Shown here in pieces: positions 1-8,983 of a stretch of 64,000 nucleotides of DNA. How positions within the stretch are numbered: the stretch's first letter is position 1; every line of letters begins with the position of its first letter. Location of the stretch: NCBI GenBank assembly GCA_964022115.1, contig CAXIBC010000003.1, positions 1 to 64,000 on the forward strand, written 5' to 3'. This stretch comes from Oleispira sp964022115. Lineage in GTDB: Bacteria > Pseudomonadota > Gammaproteobacteria > Pseudomonadales > Oceanobacteraceae. Both the position numbers and the translations under genes were made by a program. A model generated the notes under the pieces. The model did no database searches and was not told where the DNA came from. It worked only from the letters and a program-made list of their open reading frames with translations.

Positions 1-1005
1 ACTGAAGGTTGTCGTGGTGAAGGCGGTTACTTAGTCAATAAAGACGGTGAACGTTTCATGGAGCGCTATGCGCCAAACGCGAAAGACCTTGCAGGTCGTG
101 ACGTTGTAGCCCGTTCTATGGTTCTAGAAATTCTAGAAGGCCGTGGTTGTGGTGAAGATGGCGATCATGTATTCCTTAAACTAGATCACTTAGGTGAAGA
201 AACCTTGAATGCCAAACTTCCTGGTATTCTTGAGCTTTCTCGTACCTTCGCTCACGCGGATCCAGTGAAAGAGCCAATCCCAGTAGTACCTACGTGTCAC
301 TACATGATGGGTGGCGTACCGACTAATATCGGTGGTCAGGCATTGACTCAAGATGAAAATGGCAACGATGTTGTTATCGAAGGTCTATATGCTGCGGGTG
401 AGATTGCCTGTGTATCCGTACACGGTGCAAACCGCTTAGGTGGTAACTCCTTGCTAGACTTGGTTGTATTCGGTCGTGCTGTCGGTCTTCAGGTTGAGAA
501 GAGCTTTAAAGAAGGCTTTGAATCTGTTGATGCTAACGAAGAAGACATTGAACGCGCTATGGCTCGTTTGAATCGTTTGAATAATTCGACTTCTGGTGAG
601 AGTGTGGCAGCGGTTCGTGCTGACTTGCAAAAAACTATGCAGCTGTATTTCGGTGTATTCCGTGATGGCGCAAGCATGGAAAAAGGTTTGGGTCTTCTTG
701 ACGAAATCGGAAAGCGTGTACGCAATACGGTTCTTGATGATAAATCCGGTGCCTATAACACAGCGCGTATCGAAGCACTTGAACTGGATAACTTGTTCGA
801 GACGGCTTACGCAACGGCTATTGCAGCGATTGAGCGTAAAGAATCTCGTGGTGCTCACGCCCGTAACGATTATACCGAACGTGACGATGAGAACTGGTTA
901 TGCCACTCATTGTATTTCCCAGAAACTAAAACCATCGGCAAGCGTGATGTGAACTTTGCACCTAAAACAGTGCCTGCGTTCGAACCGAAAGTCCGAGTTT
1001 ATTAA
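1..1005 (+). CDS. sdhA: Succinate dehydrogenase flavoprotein subunit (partial, 5' end outside window)
   Basis: Oxidises succinate to fumarate on covalently bound FAD in the membrane succinate dehydrogenase complex (TCA cycle and respiratory complex II). The frame is open from base 1, so the window starts inside the gene; about 334 C-terminal residues of a roughly 590-residue protein are present. Visible family motifs are TEGCRGEGG (contains the active-site arginine), the substrate-binding His in HYMMGG, and GANRLGGNSLLD with the second substrate arginine. The first in-window ATG, at 58, is internal. sdhB follows after 15 bases, and sdhC and sdhD are expected just left of the window. The FAD-linking histidine lies in the missing part. 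Identification is very secure. Confidence 0.97.
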   Translation, partial: TEGCRGEGGYLVNKDGERFMERYAPNAKDLAGRDVVARSMVLEILEGRGCGEDGDHVFLKLDHLGEETLNAKLPGILELSRTFAHADPVKEPIPVVPTCHYMMGGVPTNIGGQALTQDENGNDVVIEGLYAAGEIACVSVHGANRLGGNSLLDLVVFGRAVGLQVEKSFKEGFESVDANEEDIERAMARLNRLNNSTSGESVAAVRADLQKTMQLYFGVFRDGASMEKGLGLLDEIGKRVRNTVLDDKSGAYNTARIEALELDNLFETAYATAIAAIERKESRGAHARNDYTERDDENWLCHSLYFPETKTIGKRDVNFAPKTVPAFEPKVRVY

Positions 1006-1020
1006 TTAGGGAAATAAATC

Positions 1021-1731
1021 ATGTTAGTTAGTATTTATCGCTACAATCCTGAAAAAGATGAAGCACCTTACATGCAAGACTATGAGATCGCTATCCCAGC
1101 GGGTAAAGATCTTATGGTATTGGACGTTTTAGCCTTAGTTAAGGAACAGGACTCTTCTGTTGCTTATCGTCGCTCATGCCGTGAAGGTGTGTGTGGCAGT
1201 GATGGTATGAACATCAACGGCAAAAACGGTCTAGCGTGTATTATGCCGATCTCTGAAGCGACTAAAGGTAAGAACGACAAGTTAATCTTGCGTCCATTAC
1301 CGGGTATGCCAGTGATTCGTGACCTTGTTATCGATATGGGCCTTTTCTACAAACAGTATGAAAGCATTAAGCCCTATTTGAATAACGATACGCCAGCGCC
1401 TGCTATTGAGCGTTTGCAGTCACCTGAAGAGCGTGCCAAGTTAGACGGTTTGTACGAGTGTATCTTGTGCGCTTGCTGTTCTACGTCATGTCCTTCTTTC
1501 TGGTGGAATCCTGATAAATTTGTTGGGCCAGCGGGCTTATTACAAGCTTATCGCTTCCTAGCAGATAGTCGTGATACCTCTACAGAGGACAGATTGGCGA
1601 ATTTGGACGATCCATTTAGCGTTTTCCGTTGCCGTGGCATCATGAACTGTGTCAATGTATGCCCGAAAGGTTTAAACCCTACGAGAGCAATCGGACACAT
1701 TCGTGGAATGTTGTTACAACGCGAGATCTAA
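1021..1731 (+). CDS. sdhB: Succinate dehydrogenase iron-sulfur subunit
   Basis: Carries electrons from SdhA FAD to the quinone site through three iron-sulfur clusters. All three cysteine sets are visible: the 2Fe-2S ferredoxin part (RRSCREGVCGSDG followed by ACIM), the 4Fe-4S motif CILCACCSTSCP, and the 3Fe-4S motif CRGIMNCVNVCPKG. At 236 residues it has the normal length. The ATG is preceded by an AGGGA ribosome-binding site. It is the last sdh gene; a 13-bp hairpin lies about 45 bases after the stop, so sucA is probably only partly co-transcribed with sdh. Confidence 0.98.
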   Translation: MLVSIYRYNPEKDEAPYMQDYEIAIPAGKDLMVLDVLALVKEQDSSVAYRRSCREGVCGSDGMNINGKNGLACIMPISEATKGKNDKLILRPLPGMPVIRDLVIDMGLFYKQYESIKPYLNNDTPAPAIERLQSPEERAKLDGLYECILCACCSTSCPSFWWNPDKFVGPAGLLQAYRFLADSRDTSTEDRLANLDDPFSVFRCRGIMNCVNVCPKGLNPTRAIGHIRGMLLQREI

Positions 1732-1776
1732 ATAACGAAATTTTCGTTTTTAAATGCTCGAGTTGATCGTCTGCAT

Positions 1777-1815
1777 CAGGGGTGAATTGGACATACAATT
1801 CACCCCTGTTTAAAA
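1777..1815 (+). terminator. Hairpin terminator between sdhB and sucA
   Basis: A perfect 13-bp inverted repeat (1777-1789 with 1796-1808) closes a 6-base loop and is followed by TTTAAAA rather than a clean T-run. A weaker AT-rich hairpin (AACGA/TCGTT, 1734-1748) with a short T-run lies just after the sdhB stop. The pair would attenuate read-through from sdh into sucA, or mark an mRNA processing point. Confidence 0.6.
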
Positions 1816-1996
1816 CTTTCAAAGATATCACTTACAAGGTTATATCTTTTATTAAGCTGTATATAAGAAGAGGGGACGGGTAACATCCGTTTCGTCATCA
1901 AGGCCAACGATCTTATCCGATCGGCCTGCTCCGGTGAGCCGGTATTGGTGTCTTGTGACGTAGTCCCTTTGAAATGTTCAAACAGGGTGGTCCTAA

Positions 1997-4831
1997 ATGC
2001 ACGAGCAGACAATGGAGCAGCTATTGAGTACGTCCCAACTCGCCGGTGGGAACGTCGCTTATATAGAAGAGCTCTTCGAAACCTATCTTCGTGATCCAAA
2101 CGAAGTTCCGGAAGAGTGGCGTCAATATTTTAATCAACTCCCGCGAGTTGAGGAAAATGTGACGACTGATATTCCGCATAAACCGATTCGCGAACAATTT
2201 CTGTTAATTTCAAAAAATCAGAATCGGGCAAAACCTACCTCACAATCCAGCGTAAGTAGTGAATTCGAACGTAAACAAGTTAAAGTCCTGCAGTTGATTA
2301 ACGCCTTTCGTGGTCGTGGTCATCAGCATGCACAACTTGATCCGTTAGGGTTAATGGAACGTGAACAGGTACCAGACTTAGACTTGGCTTTCCATGAGTT
2401 GTCTCAAGCTGATTTGGACACTACGTTCCAAACTGGCTCATTATTTATTGGTCAAGACGAAGCGACACTTAAAGAAATTTTAAATGCATTACAGCAAACC
2501 TATTGTACAACGGTAGGCGCTGAATACATGCACATCGTTAATACTGGGGAGCAGCGTTGGTTCCAACAGCGTTTAGAAAGTGTGCGCTCGCACCCCAAGT
2601 TTGGCGAAGAAGTTAAAAAGCATTTATTAGAACGTTTAACCGCGGCGGAAGGTTTAGAGAAATATTTAGGTTCTCGCTATCCAGGTGTTAAGCGTTTTGG
2701 TCTAGAAGGGGGCGAAAGCTTAATTCCCCTTATGGACGAATTGATTCAGCGTTGCGGTACTTATGGCGCCAAAGAAATTGTTATTGGCATGGCGCACCGT
2801 GGCCGTTTGAATATGTTGATCAATACCTTTGGTAAAAAAACCTCAGATTTATTTGATGAGTTTGAAGGTAAAGCCCATTACAACCACAGTGGTGATGTTA
2901 AATACCACCAAGGTTTTTCATCCAATGTAATGACCCCAGGTGGCGAAGTTCACCTAGCGTTGGCGTTTAACCCATCGCACTTAGAAATTGTCTCTCCTGT
3001 GGTTGAGGGTTCTGTACGTGCTCGTCAAGATCGCCGTGATGATTTTGAGGGTAATGCGGTTATTCCTGTGCTCTTGCATGGTGACTCGGCATTTGCCGGT
3101 CAGGGTGTGGTCATGGAGACCTTCCAGCTATCACAAACTCGCGCCTACAAAACCGGTGGCACGATTCATGTTGTGATCAATAACCAGGTTGGTTTTACCA
3201 CCAATAAACGTGAAGATGTTCGCTCTACAGAATATTGCACCGATGTGGCAAAAATTGTAGAAGCCCCCATTTTACACGTCAATGGTGATGATCCAGAAGC
3301 GGTATTGTTTGTCACTCAGTTGGCGGTTGATTATCGCAATGAGTTCAAAAAAGACGTGGTGATTGACTTGGTTTGTTACCGTCGTCGTGGTCACAACGAA
3401 GCGGATGAGCCTTCTGGTACTCAGCCGTTGATGTATCAAAAAATTCGTGAGCAAAAGACCACTCGTCAGCTATATGCAGACAGTTTGGTTGCCGCGAACA
3501 TCGTTGGCGAAGATGTCAGCTCGCAGATGGAAAATGAATATCGTGATGCCTTAGATAATGGTCTGCACGTGGTTAAAAGCTTGGTGAAGGAGCCTAATGA
3601 AGAACTCTTCGTTGATTGGACTCCGCACATAGGTCACGAGTGGACAGCCGTTGCCGATACTCAGTTTGATCTAAAAGAGCTGCAAGAACTTGCGATCAAG
3701 ATGCAAGAAGTGCCTGAAGGTTTCTCAATTCAGCGTCAAGTGAGTAAAATTCTTGATGATCGCCGCAAGATGGCCGCCGGCGCATTGACCATCAATTGGG
3801 GTTTTGCCGAAACATTGGCGTATGGTACCTTGCTAGCAAAAGGCCACCAGGTACGTTTCACCGGTCAAGATGTTGGTCGTGGTACCTTCTCTCACCGTCA
3901 TGCGGTATTGCATAATCAAAAAGACAGTACGACCTATTGTTCTTTGCAAAATATTGCGGAAGATCAACCTCGCTGTGATATCTACGATTCATTATTATCT
4001 GAAGAAGCGGTATTAGCTTTTGAATATGGTTATGCCACCACTAACCCGGGTGCTTTGGTTGTTTGGGAAGCTCAGTTTGGTGATTTCGCTAACGGCGCTC
4101 AGGTAGTATTTGATCAGTTTATTTCCAGTGGTGAGCATAAATGGAGTCGTTTGTGTGGTTTAACGGTTCTTTTACCACACGGTTATGAAGGTCAAGGCCC
4201 AGAGCACTCCTCGGCGCGTCTTGAACGTTATTTGCAGTTATGTGCTGAGCACAATATGCAAATTTGTGTGCCAACGACACCGGCTCAAGTTTTCCATATG
4301 CTGCGTCGTCAGGTGATACGTCCATTGCGTAAGCCTTTGATCGTATTTACGCCAAAGAGTTTATTACGTCATAAATTAGCGATCAGTACCTTAGAAGAAC
4401 TTGCTGAAGGGTGTTTTCAGACGGTTATCTCAGAGGTTGATGAGCTTGATCCAGCTAAGGTAGAGCGGATTGTTCTGTGTTCAGGAAAGGTGTATTACGA
4501 CTTGTTAGAAGCACGTCGTGAGCGTGAGCAGGATAATGTGGCCATTATTCGTCTTGAGCAGCTGTATCCATTTCCAGAAGATCAGTTGCTGGAAGCTCTA
4601 GCACCCTATAGTAATATTAAAGATATGGTTTGGTGTCAGGAAGAGCCTATGAATATGGGCGCTTGGTATAGCAGTCAGCATCATATGCGTCGTGTATTGC
4701 ACATGCAAAATCCGAATTTATATTTGAAATATGCTGGTCGTGATGCTGCCGCATCACCTGCCGCAGGTTATATGGCGCTACACATTGAACAACAGCAACA
4801 ATTAATTAATGACGCACTAACCTTAGGGTAG
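1997..4831 (+). CDS. sucA: 2-oxoglutarate dehydrogenase E1 component
   Basis: Thiamine-diphosphate enzyme that decarboxylates 2-oxoglutarate and transfers the succinyl group to the lipoyl arm of SucB. At 944 residues it has normal length. The N-terminus MEQLLSTSQLAGGN and the segment YIEELFETYLRDP are typical of proteobacterial SucA. Internal landmarks are GMAHRGRLN, NPSHLEIVSPVVEG, HGDSAFAGQG, NNQVGFTT and GHNEADEPS (thiamine and active-site region), and the C-terminal EEPMNMGAW. The start at 1997 (MHEQTMEQ) fits the family; the internal ATG at 2012 is the alternative. It is followed at 28 bases by sucB. Confidence 0.98.
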   Translation: MHEQTMEQLLSTSQLAGGNVAYIEELFETYLRDPNEVPEEWRQYFNQLPRVEENVTTDIPHKPIREQFLLISKNQNRAKPTSQSSVSSEFERKQVKVLQLINAFRGRGHQHAQLDPLGLMEREQVPDLDLAFHELSQADLDTTFQTGSLFIGQDEATLKEILNALQQTYCTTVGAEYMHIVNTGEQRWFQQRLESVRSHPKFGEEVKKHLLERLTAAEGLEKYLGSRYPGVKRFGLEGGESLIPLMDELIQRCGTYGAKEIVIGMAHRGRLNMLINTFGKKTSDLFDEFEGKAHYNHSGDVKYHQGFSSNVMTPGGEVHLALAFNPSHLEIVSPVVEGSVRARQDRRDDFEGNAVIPVLLHGDSAFAGQGVVMETFQLSQTRAYKTGGTIHVVINNQVGFTTNKREDVRSTEYCTDVAKIVEAPILHVNGDDPEAVLFVTQLAVDYRNEFKKDVVIDLVCYRRRGHNEADEPSGTQPLMYQKIREQKTTRQLYADSLVAANIVGEDVSSQMENEYRDALDNGLHVVKSLVKEPNEELFVDWTPHIGHEWTAVADTQFDLKELQELAIKMQEVPEGFSIQRQVSKILDDRRKMAAGALTINWGFAETLAYGTLLAKGHQVRFTGQDVGRGTFSHRHAVLHNQKDSTTYCSLQNIAEDQPRCDIYDSLLSEEAVLAFEYGYATTNPGALVVWEAQFGDFANGAQVVFDQFISSGEHKWSRLCGLTVLLPHGYEGQGPEHSSARLERYLQLCAEHNMQICVPTTPAQVFHMLRRQVIRPLRKPLIVFTPKSLLRHKLAISTLEELAEGCFQTVISEVDELDPAKVERIVLCSGKVYYDLLEARREREQDNVAIIRLEQLYPFPEDQLLEALAPYSNIKDMVWCQEEPMNMGAWYSSQHHMRRVLHMQNPNLYLKYAGRDAAASPAAGYMALHIEQQQQLINDALTLG

Positions 4832-4859
4832 GCGAGCAACAGAATTGTAAGGAAAGAGA

Positions 4860-6077
4860 ATGACCATCGAAATCAAAACGCCAACATTTCCAGAATCTGT
4901 GGCAGACGGTACGGTAGCGACCTGGTATAAAAAACCAGGTGAGGCCATTAGCCGTGATGAACTGATTGTAGATATTGAAACCGATAAAGTTGTATTGGAA
5001 GTAGTGGCTTCAGGTGACGGCGTCTTAAAAGAAATCATCAAAGGCGAAGGCGAAGTGGTGTTAAGCGCTGAAGTTTTAGGGATATTCGAAGAAGGTGGCG
5101 TCGCAACGGCTAGCGCTGCTGTTGTCGAAGAGGTTGCATCTAACACATCTTCTGATGAAATTATTATGAGCCCTGCGGCGCGTAAGTTAGCCGAAGAAAA
5201 TGGTATTAGCGCAAGCGATGTGGTGGCAACGGGTAAAGATGGCCGTGTTACTAAAGAAGATATATTAAATCATTTAAAAGCGCCTAAAGAAGCGGCTCCC
5301 GCTGCAGCTAGCGCGCCGGCAGCAGTGTCTGAAAAAGCCGCCGTTAATGCTGGCGCTATCAGCTTTGATGCCGGTGATCGTATCGAGAAGCGTGTGCCAA
5401 TGACGCGCTTGCGCTCTACGATTGCAAAGCGTTTGGTGAGTGCACAGCAAAATGCGGCCATGTTAACGACGTATAACGAAGTTAACATGAAGCCTATTAT
5501 GGAGCTGCGCAAAAAGTATCAAGACCGCTTTGTAAAAGCGCATGGTGTTAAATTAGGCTTTATGTCTTTCTTTGTGAAAGCGGCAACGGAAGCATTAAAG
5601 AAATTCCCAGCGGTTAACGCATCTATCGATGGTAATGACATGATTTATCATGGTTACCAAGATGTGGGTGTGGCGGTTTCAACTGAACGTGGGTTGGTTG
5701 TGCCGATTTTACGTGATACCGATAACATGGGTCTAGCGGAAGTAGAAAGTACCATTGGTGATTTTGGTGCTCGTGCCCGTGACGGTAAGTTGGGCATTGA
5801 AGAAATGCAGGGTGGTACCTTCACTATTTCTAATGGTGGTACCTTTGGATCGTTATTATCAACGCCTATTTTGAACCCGCCGCAAACGGCTATTATGGGT
5901 ATGCACAAAATCCAAGATCGTCCTATGGCGGTTGATGGTGAAGTAGTGATTTTGCCAATGATGTATTTGGCGCTATCCTATGACCACAGAATGATCGATG
6001 GTAAAGAAGCGGTTCAGTTCTTAGTTGCGATTAAAGATATGCTAGAAGATCCAGCGCGTCTGTTATTGGATATTTAA
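4860..6077 (+). CDS. sucB: 2-oxoglutarate dehydrogenase E2 (dihydrolipoyl succinyltransferase)
   Basis: Core of the 2-oxoglutarate dehydrogenase complex; it moves the succinyl group from lipoate to CoA. Domains in order: one lipoyl domain with Lys43 in ETDKVVLEV; an Ala/Ser-rich linker; the peripheral subunit-binding domain at about 102-140 (MSPAARKLAEENG...GRVTKEDIL); a second Ala/Pro linker; and the acyltransferase domain with the catalytic HRMIDG motif (His376, Asp380). The single lipoyl domain and 405 residues match SucB rather than AceF. GGAAAGAG precedes the ATG. It sits 12 bases upstream of lpd. Confidence 0.97.
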   Translation: MTIEIKTPTFPESVADGTVATWYKKPGEAISRDELIVDIETDKVVLEVVASGDGVLKEIIKGEGEVVLSAEVLGIFEEGGVATASAAVVEEVASNTSSDEIIMSPAARKLAEENGISASDVVATGKDGRVTKEDILNHLKAPKEAAPAAASAPAAVSEKAAVNAGAISFDAGDRIEKRVPMTRLRSTIAKRLVSAQQNAAMLTTYNEVNMKPIMELRKKYQDRFVKAHGVKLGFMSFFVKAATEALKKFPAVNASIDGNDMIYHGYQDVGVAVSTERGLVVPILRDTDNMGLAEVESTIGDFGARARDGKLGIEEMQGGTFTISNGGTFGSLLSTPILNPPQTAIMGMHKIQDRPMAVDGEVVILPMMYLALSYDHRMIDGKEAVQFLVAIKDMLEDPARLLLDI

Positions 6078-6089
6078 TAAGGAAGATAC

Positions 6090-7535
6090 ATGAGTAAGCA
6101 ATTTGATGTTGTGGTAATCGGTGGTGGCCCTGGTGGTTATGTTGCGGCTATTCGTTGCGCACAGCTAGGTTTATCAACGGCTTGTATCGACAAGTGGGTT
6201 AATAAAGAAGGCAAGGGCGTCTTTGGTGGTACTTGCTTGAATGTAGGGTGTATTCCTTCAAAAGCCTTGTTGGATAGTTCGCACAAATTTGAAGAAGCTC
6301 ATGACAAGTTTGCACTGCACGGTATTTCTACGGGTGAAGTGAAAATGGATGTGCCGGCTATGGTGCAGCGTAAAGATCAGATTGTTAAGAATCTGACCAT
6401 GGGTGTTGCGACTCTTTTCAAAGCGAATGGCGTCACTGCGTTTGAAGGTACAGGCAAGTTATTGGCTGGGCGCAAAGTTGAATTCACTAATCACGCTGGC
6501 GTGACTGAAATCATCGAAGCGGAAAATGTGATTATTGCAACAGGCTCTGTTCCTGTTGAAATACCACCAACGCCGCTGACTGATAATATTATTGTTGATT
6601 CTACGGGTGCCTTAGAGTTTACCGAAGTGCCTAAGCGTTTAGGTGTTATCGGGGCGGGTGTTATCGGTCTTGAGTTAGGCAGTGTTTGGAATCGTTTAGG
6701 CTCAGAAGTGGTTGTACTTGAAGCGCAGGATTCTTTCTTGTCTATGGTCGACCAAGCCGTTGCAAAAGAAGCGAAGAAACTGCTAACTAAGCAGGGTCTG
6801 GATATTCGCATTGGTGCTCGTGTTACGGGTAGCGAAGTCAATGGCGACGAAGTCACTGTGACCTATCAGGACGCCGAAGGCGAACAACAGATTACGTTTG
6901 ATAAATTAATCGTTGCGGTTGGCCGTCGTCCCTATACTGAAGGCTTATTGGCGGGTGATAGTGGCGTGAATATGGATGAACGTGGCTTTGTCTTCGTTAA
7001 CCATTATTGCTCTACGGATGCCCCGGGTATTTGGGCGATCGGTGACGTAGTGCGTGGCCCTATGCTTGCTCATAAAGCGTCTGAAGAAGGTGTTATGGTA
7101 GCGGAGCGTATCGCAGGTCATAAAGCTCAGCTTAATTATGATGTTGTTCCTTCTGTTATCTATACTAGCCCTGAGATCGCGAGTGTTGGTCGCACCGAAG
7201 AGCAGTTAAAAGCTGATGGTGAATCTTACAATGTTGGTATGTTCCCATTTGCGGCGAACGGTCGTGCTATGGCCTCAACCGATACCGATGGTTTCGTAAA
7301 AATCATTGCGGATGCTGAAACAGATCGTATTTTGGGTGCTCATATTATTGGCCCGAATGCCGGTGATTTGTGCCAGCAAATTGTGATTGCGATGGAATTC
7401 GGATCAAGTGCTGAGGATATTGGTATGATGGTTTTTGCTCATCCGACTATTTCTGAAGCTGTGCATGAAGCTGCTTTATCGGTGAATAATGCCGCCATCC
7501 ACAAAGCCAACCGTAAACCTAAAAAGAAAAAGTAA
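6090..7535 (+). CDS. lpd: Dihydrolipoyl dehydrogenase (E3)
   Basis: FAD enzyme that reoxidises dihydrolipoamide on SucB with NAD+. It shows the N-terminal FAD motif GGGPGGYVAA, the redox disulfide in GGTCLNVGC (Cys49 and Cys54), the NAD motif GAGVIGLELGSVW, the second FAD motif WAIGDVVRGPMLAHKA, and the C-terminal HPTISEAVHEA with the catalytic His-Glu pair. Length is 481 residues, with a lysine-rich end. Placement between sucB and sucC is the Pseudomonas lpdG arrangement; in E. coli lpd lies with the pyruvate dehydrogenase genes. GGAAG precedes the ATG. Confidence 0.97.
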   Translation: MSKQFDVVVIGGGPGGYVAAIRCAQLGLSTACIDKWVNKEGKGVFGGTCLNVGCIPSKALLDSSHKFEEAHDKFALHGISTGEVKMDVPAMVQRKDQIVKNLTMGVATLFKANGVTAFEGTGKLLAGRKVEFTNHAGVTEIIEAENVIIATGSVPVEIPPTPLTDNIIVDSTGALEFTEVPKRLGVIGAGVIGLELGSVWNRLGSEVVVLEAQDSFLSMVDQAVAKEAKKLLTKQGLDIRIGARVTGSEVNGDEVTVTYQDAEGEQQITFDKLIVAVGRRPYTEGLLAGDSGVNMDERGFVFVNHYCSTDAPGIWAIGDVVRGPMLAHKASEEGVMVAERIAGHKAQLNYDVVPSVIYTSPEIASVGRTEEQLKADGESYNVGMFPFAANGRAMASTDTDGFVKIIADAETDRILGAHIIGPNAGDLCQQIVIAMEFGSSAEDIGMMVFAHPTISEAVHEAALSVNNAAIHKANRKPKKKK

Positions 7536-7576
7536 TCTTTGATGCTTTAGCTTTTTTGAGCTCAGCTCATTCTAAC

Positions 7577-7611
7577 AGCCGTAAAATAAGCTTTATTTTA
7601 CGGCTTTTTTG
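7577..7611 (+). terminator. Rho-independent terminator after lpd
   Basis: A 13-bp perfect stem (7577-7589 with 7593-7605; 3-base loop, probably 4-5 in practice) starts AGCCGT and ends ACGGCT, and is followed by six T. It separates the sucAB-lpd unit from sucCD. Confidence 0.85.
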
Positions 7612-7806
7612 TCTATGTCGTTTGGAATTCTATTGTCGACAGTCTATTATCACGAAAGGTTATAAAAAAACTTAACAACTAGCTTATCAGTAGTGCTAGT
7701 AGTAAATGGTGCAACGATGTACCCAGAGTCATCATACTTTTTTGCGATTGACTTTGTTTTTAGCTAGTTGAATGATCAACCTAAGCAATCTGACGGGATA
7801 AATAGA
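7612..7806 (+). promoter_or_regulatory. sucCD upstream region
   Basis: This 195-base spacer lies between the lpd terminator and sucC. It is AT-rich and holds a 6-bp inverted repeat ACTAGC/GCTAGT (7678-7683 and 7695-7700) that could be an operator or a small hairpin. No consensus sigma-70 hexamer pair stands out. Because lpd ends in a strong terminator, a promoter for sucCD is expected here; this is inference. Confidence 0.35.
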
Positions 7807-8970
7807 ATGAACCTACACGAGTATCAGGGTAAACAGCTCTTCGCTCAATATGGCTTGCCGGTATCTAAAGGCATTGCTGCGAGAACGATAGAAGAAGCAG
7901 TGGATGCCACCAATCATATCGACGGTGATAAGTGGGTAGTGAAAGCCCAGGTTCATGCTGGCGGTCGTGGCAAAGCGGGTGGGGTTAAGCTGGTGACTTC
8001 TAAGCAAGAAGTAAAAGAATTTGCTAAGAAGTGGTTAGGCGAAAATCTTGTTACCTATCAAACGGACGCTAAAGGTCAGCCTGTTAGTCGTATTCTAGTT
8101 GAAAGCTGTACTGATATTGCTCAAGAACTCTATCTTGGCGCTGTGGTTGATCGTGCCAGTCGCCGAATTGTCTTTATGGCCTCGACAGAAGGGGGAGTAG
8201 AAATTGAAAAAGTCGCTCATGAAACCCCAGAGAAAATTTTAAAAGCAGAGATTGACCCCTTAGTGGGTGCTCAGCCATATCAGGCTCGTGAACTCGCGTT
8301 TCAGCTTGGCCTAGAAGGTAAGCAAATAGGTCAGTTTGTAAAAATATTTTTGGGACTCGCCCGCCTGTTTGTTGAAAAAGATCTCGCCTTGTTAGAAATA
8401 AATCCTTTAGTGGTTACGGCAGCAGGTGATCTGCATTGTTTGGATGCCAAGCTGAATATAGATAGTAATGCGGTATATCGACATAAAGATTTACAAGAAA
8501 TGCATGATCCTAGCCAAGAGGATGAGCGTGAAGCGCATGCAGCCAAATGGGAGCTAAACTATGTTGCCCTAGATGGCAATATTGGTTGCATGGTGAACGG
8601 TGCAGGTTTGGCCATGGGGACTATGGATATTGTTAAATTGCACGGTGGTAAACCGGCTAATTTCTTAGACGTTGGTGGTGGTGCAACCAAAGAACGCGTC
8701 ATTGAAGCGTTCAAAATTATTTTATCAGATGACAATGTTGAAGCGGTATTGATTAACATTTTTGGCGGCATTGTACGCTGTGATTTAATTGCCGAGGGTG
8801 TTATTGGTGCGGTTGAAGAGGTCGGTGTCACGGTACCTGTGATCGTACGCTTAGAAGGCAATAATGCTGAGTTAGGCAGCAAGGTACTCGCGGACAGTGG
8901 TTTAAATATTATTGCAGCAACCAGTTTAACCGATGCAGCAGAGCAATCTGTTAAAGCCGTCGCTAAATAA
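7807..8970 (+). CDS. sucC: Succinyl-CoA synthetase beta subunit (ADP-forming)
   Basis: Binds the nucleotide and, with SucD, converts succinyl-CoA to succinate with formation of ATP. The start was set at 7807 because MNLHEYQGKQLF is the conserved family N-terminus; an in-frame TTG at 7768 would add 13 unrelated residues. The product has 387 residues against about 388 in E. coli. It has an ATP-grasp domain (KAQVHAGGRGKAGGVK, then the Mg/nucleotide loop LEINPLVV) and the C-terminal CoA-ligase domain (NGAGLAMGTMD, FLDVGGGA, NIFGGI). sucD starts 13 bases downstream. Confidence 0.97.
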   Translation: MNLHEYQGKQLFAQYGLPVSKGIAARTIEEAVDATNHIDGDKWVVKAQVHAGGRGKAGGVKLVTSKQEVKEFAKKWLGENLVTYQTDAKGQPVSRILVESCTDIAQELYLGAVVDRASRRIVFMASTEGGVEIEKVAHETPEKILKAEIDPLVGAQPYQARELAFQLGLEGKQIGQFVKIFLGLARLFVEKDLALLEINPLVVTAAGDLHCLDAKLNIDSNAVYRHKDLQEMHDPSQEDEREAHAAKWELNYVALDGNIGCMVNGAGLAMGTMDIVKLHGGKPANFLDVGGGATKERVIEAFKIILSDDNVEAVLINIFGGIVRCDLIAEGVIGAVEEVGVTVPVIVRLEGNNAELGSKVLADSGLNIIAATSLTDAAEQSVKAVAK

Positions 8971-8983
8971 TTAAGGGTGAATA

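Noticed and set aside
454..858. Long minus-strand frame inside sdhA
   Set aside because: Fully antisense to a strongly conserved enzyme gene, low-complexity translation, no ribosome-binding site; a coding shadow.
7768..7806. In-frame TTG extension of sucC
   Set aside because: Adds 13 residues before the conserved MNLHEYQ start; not found in the family.
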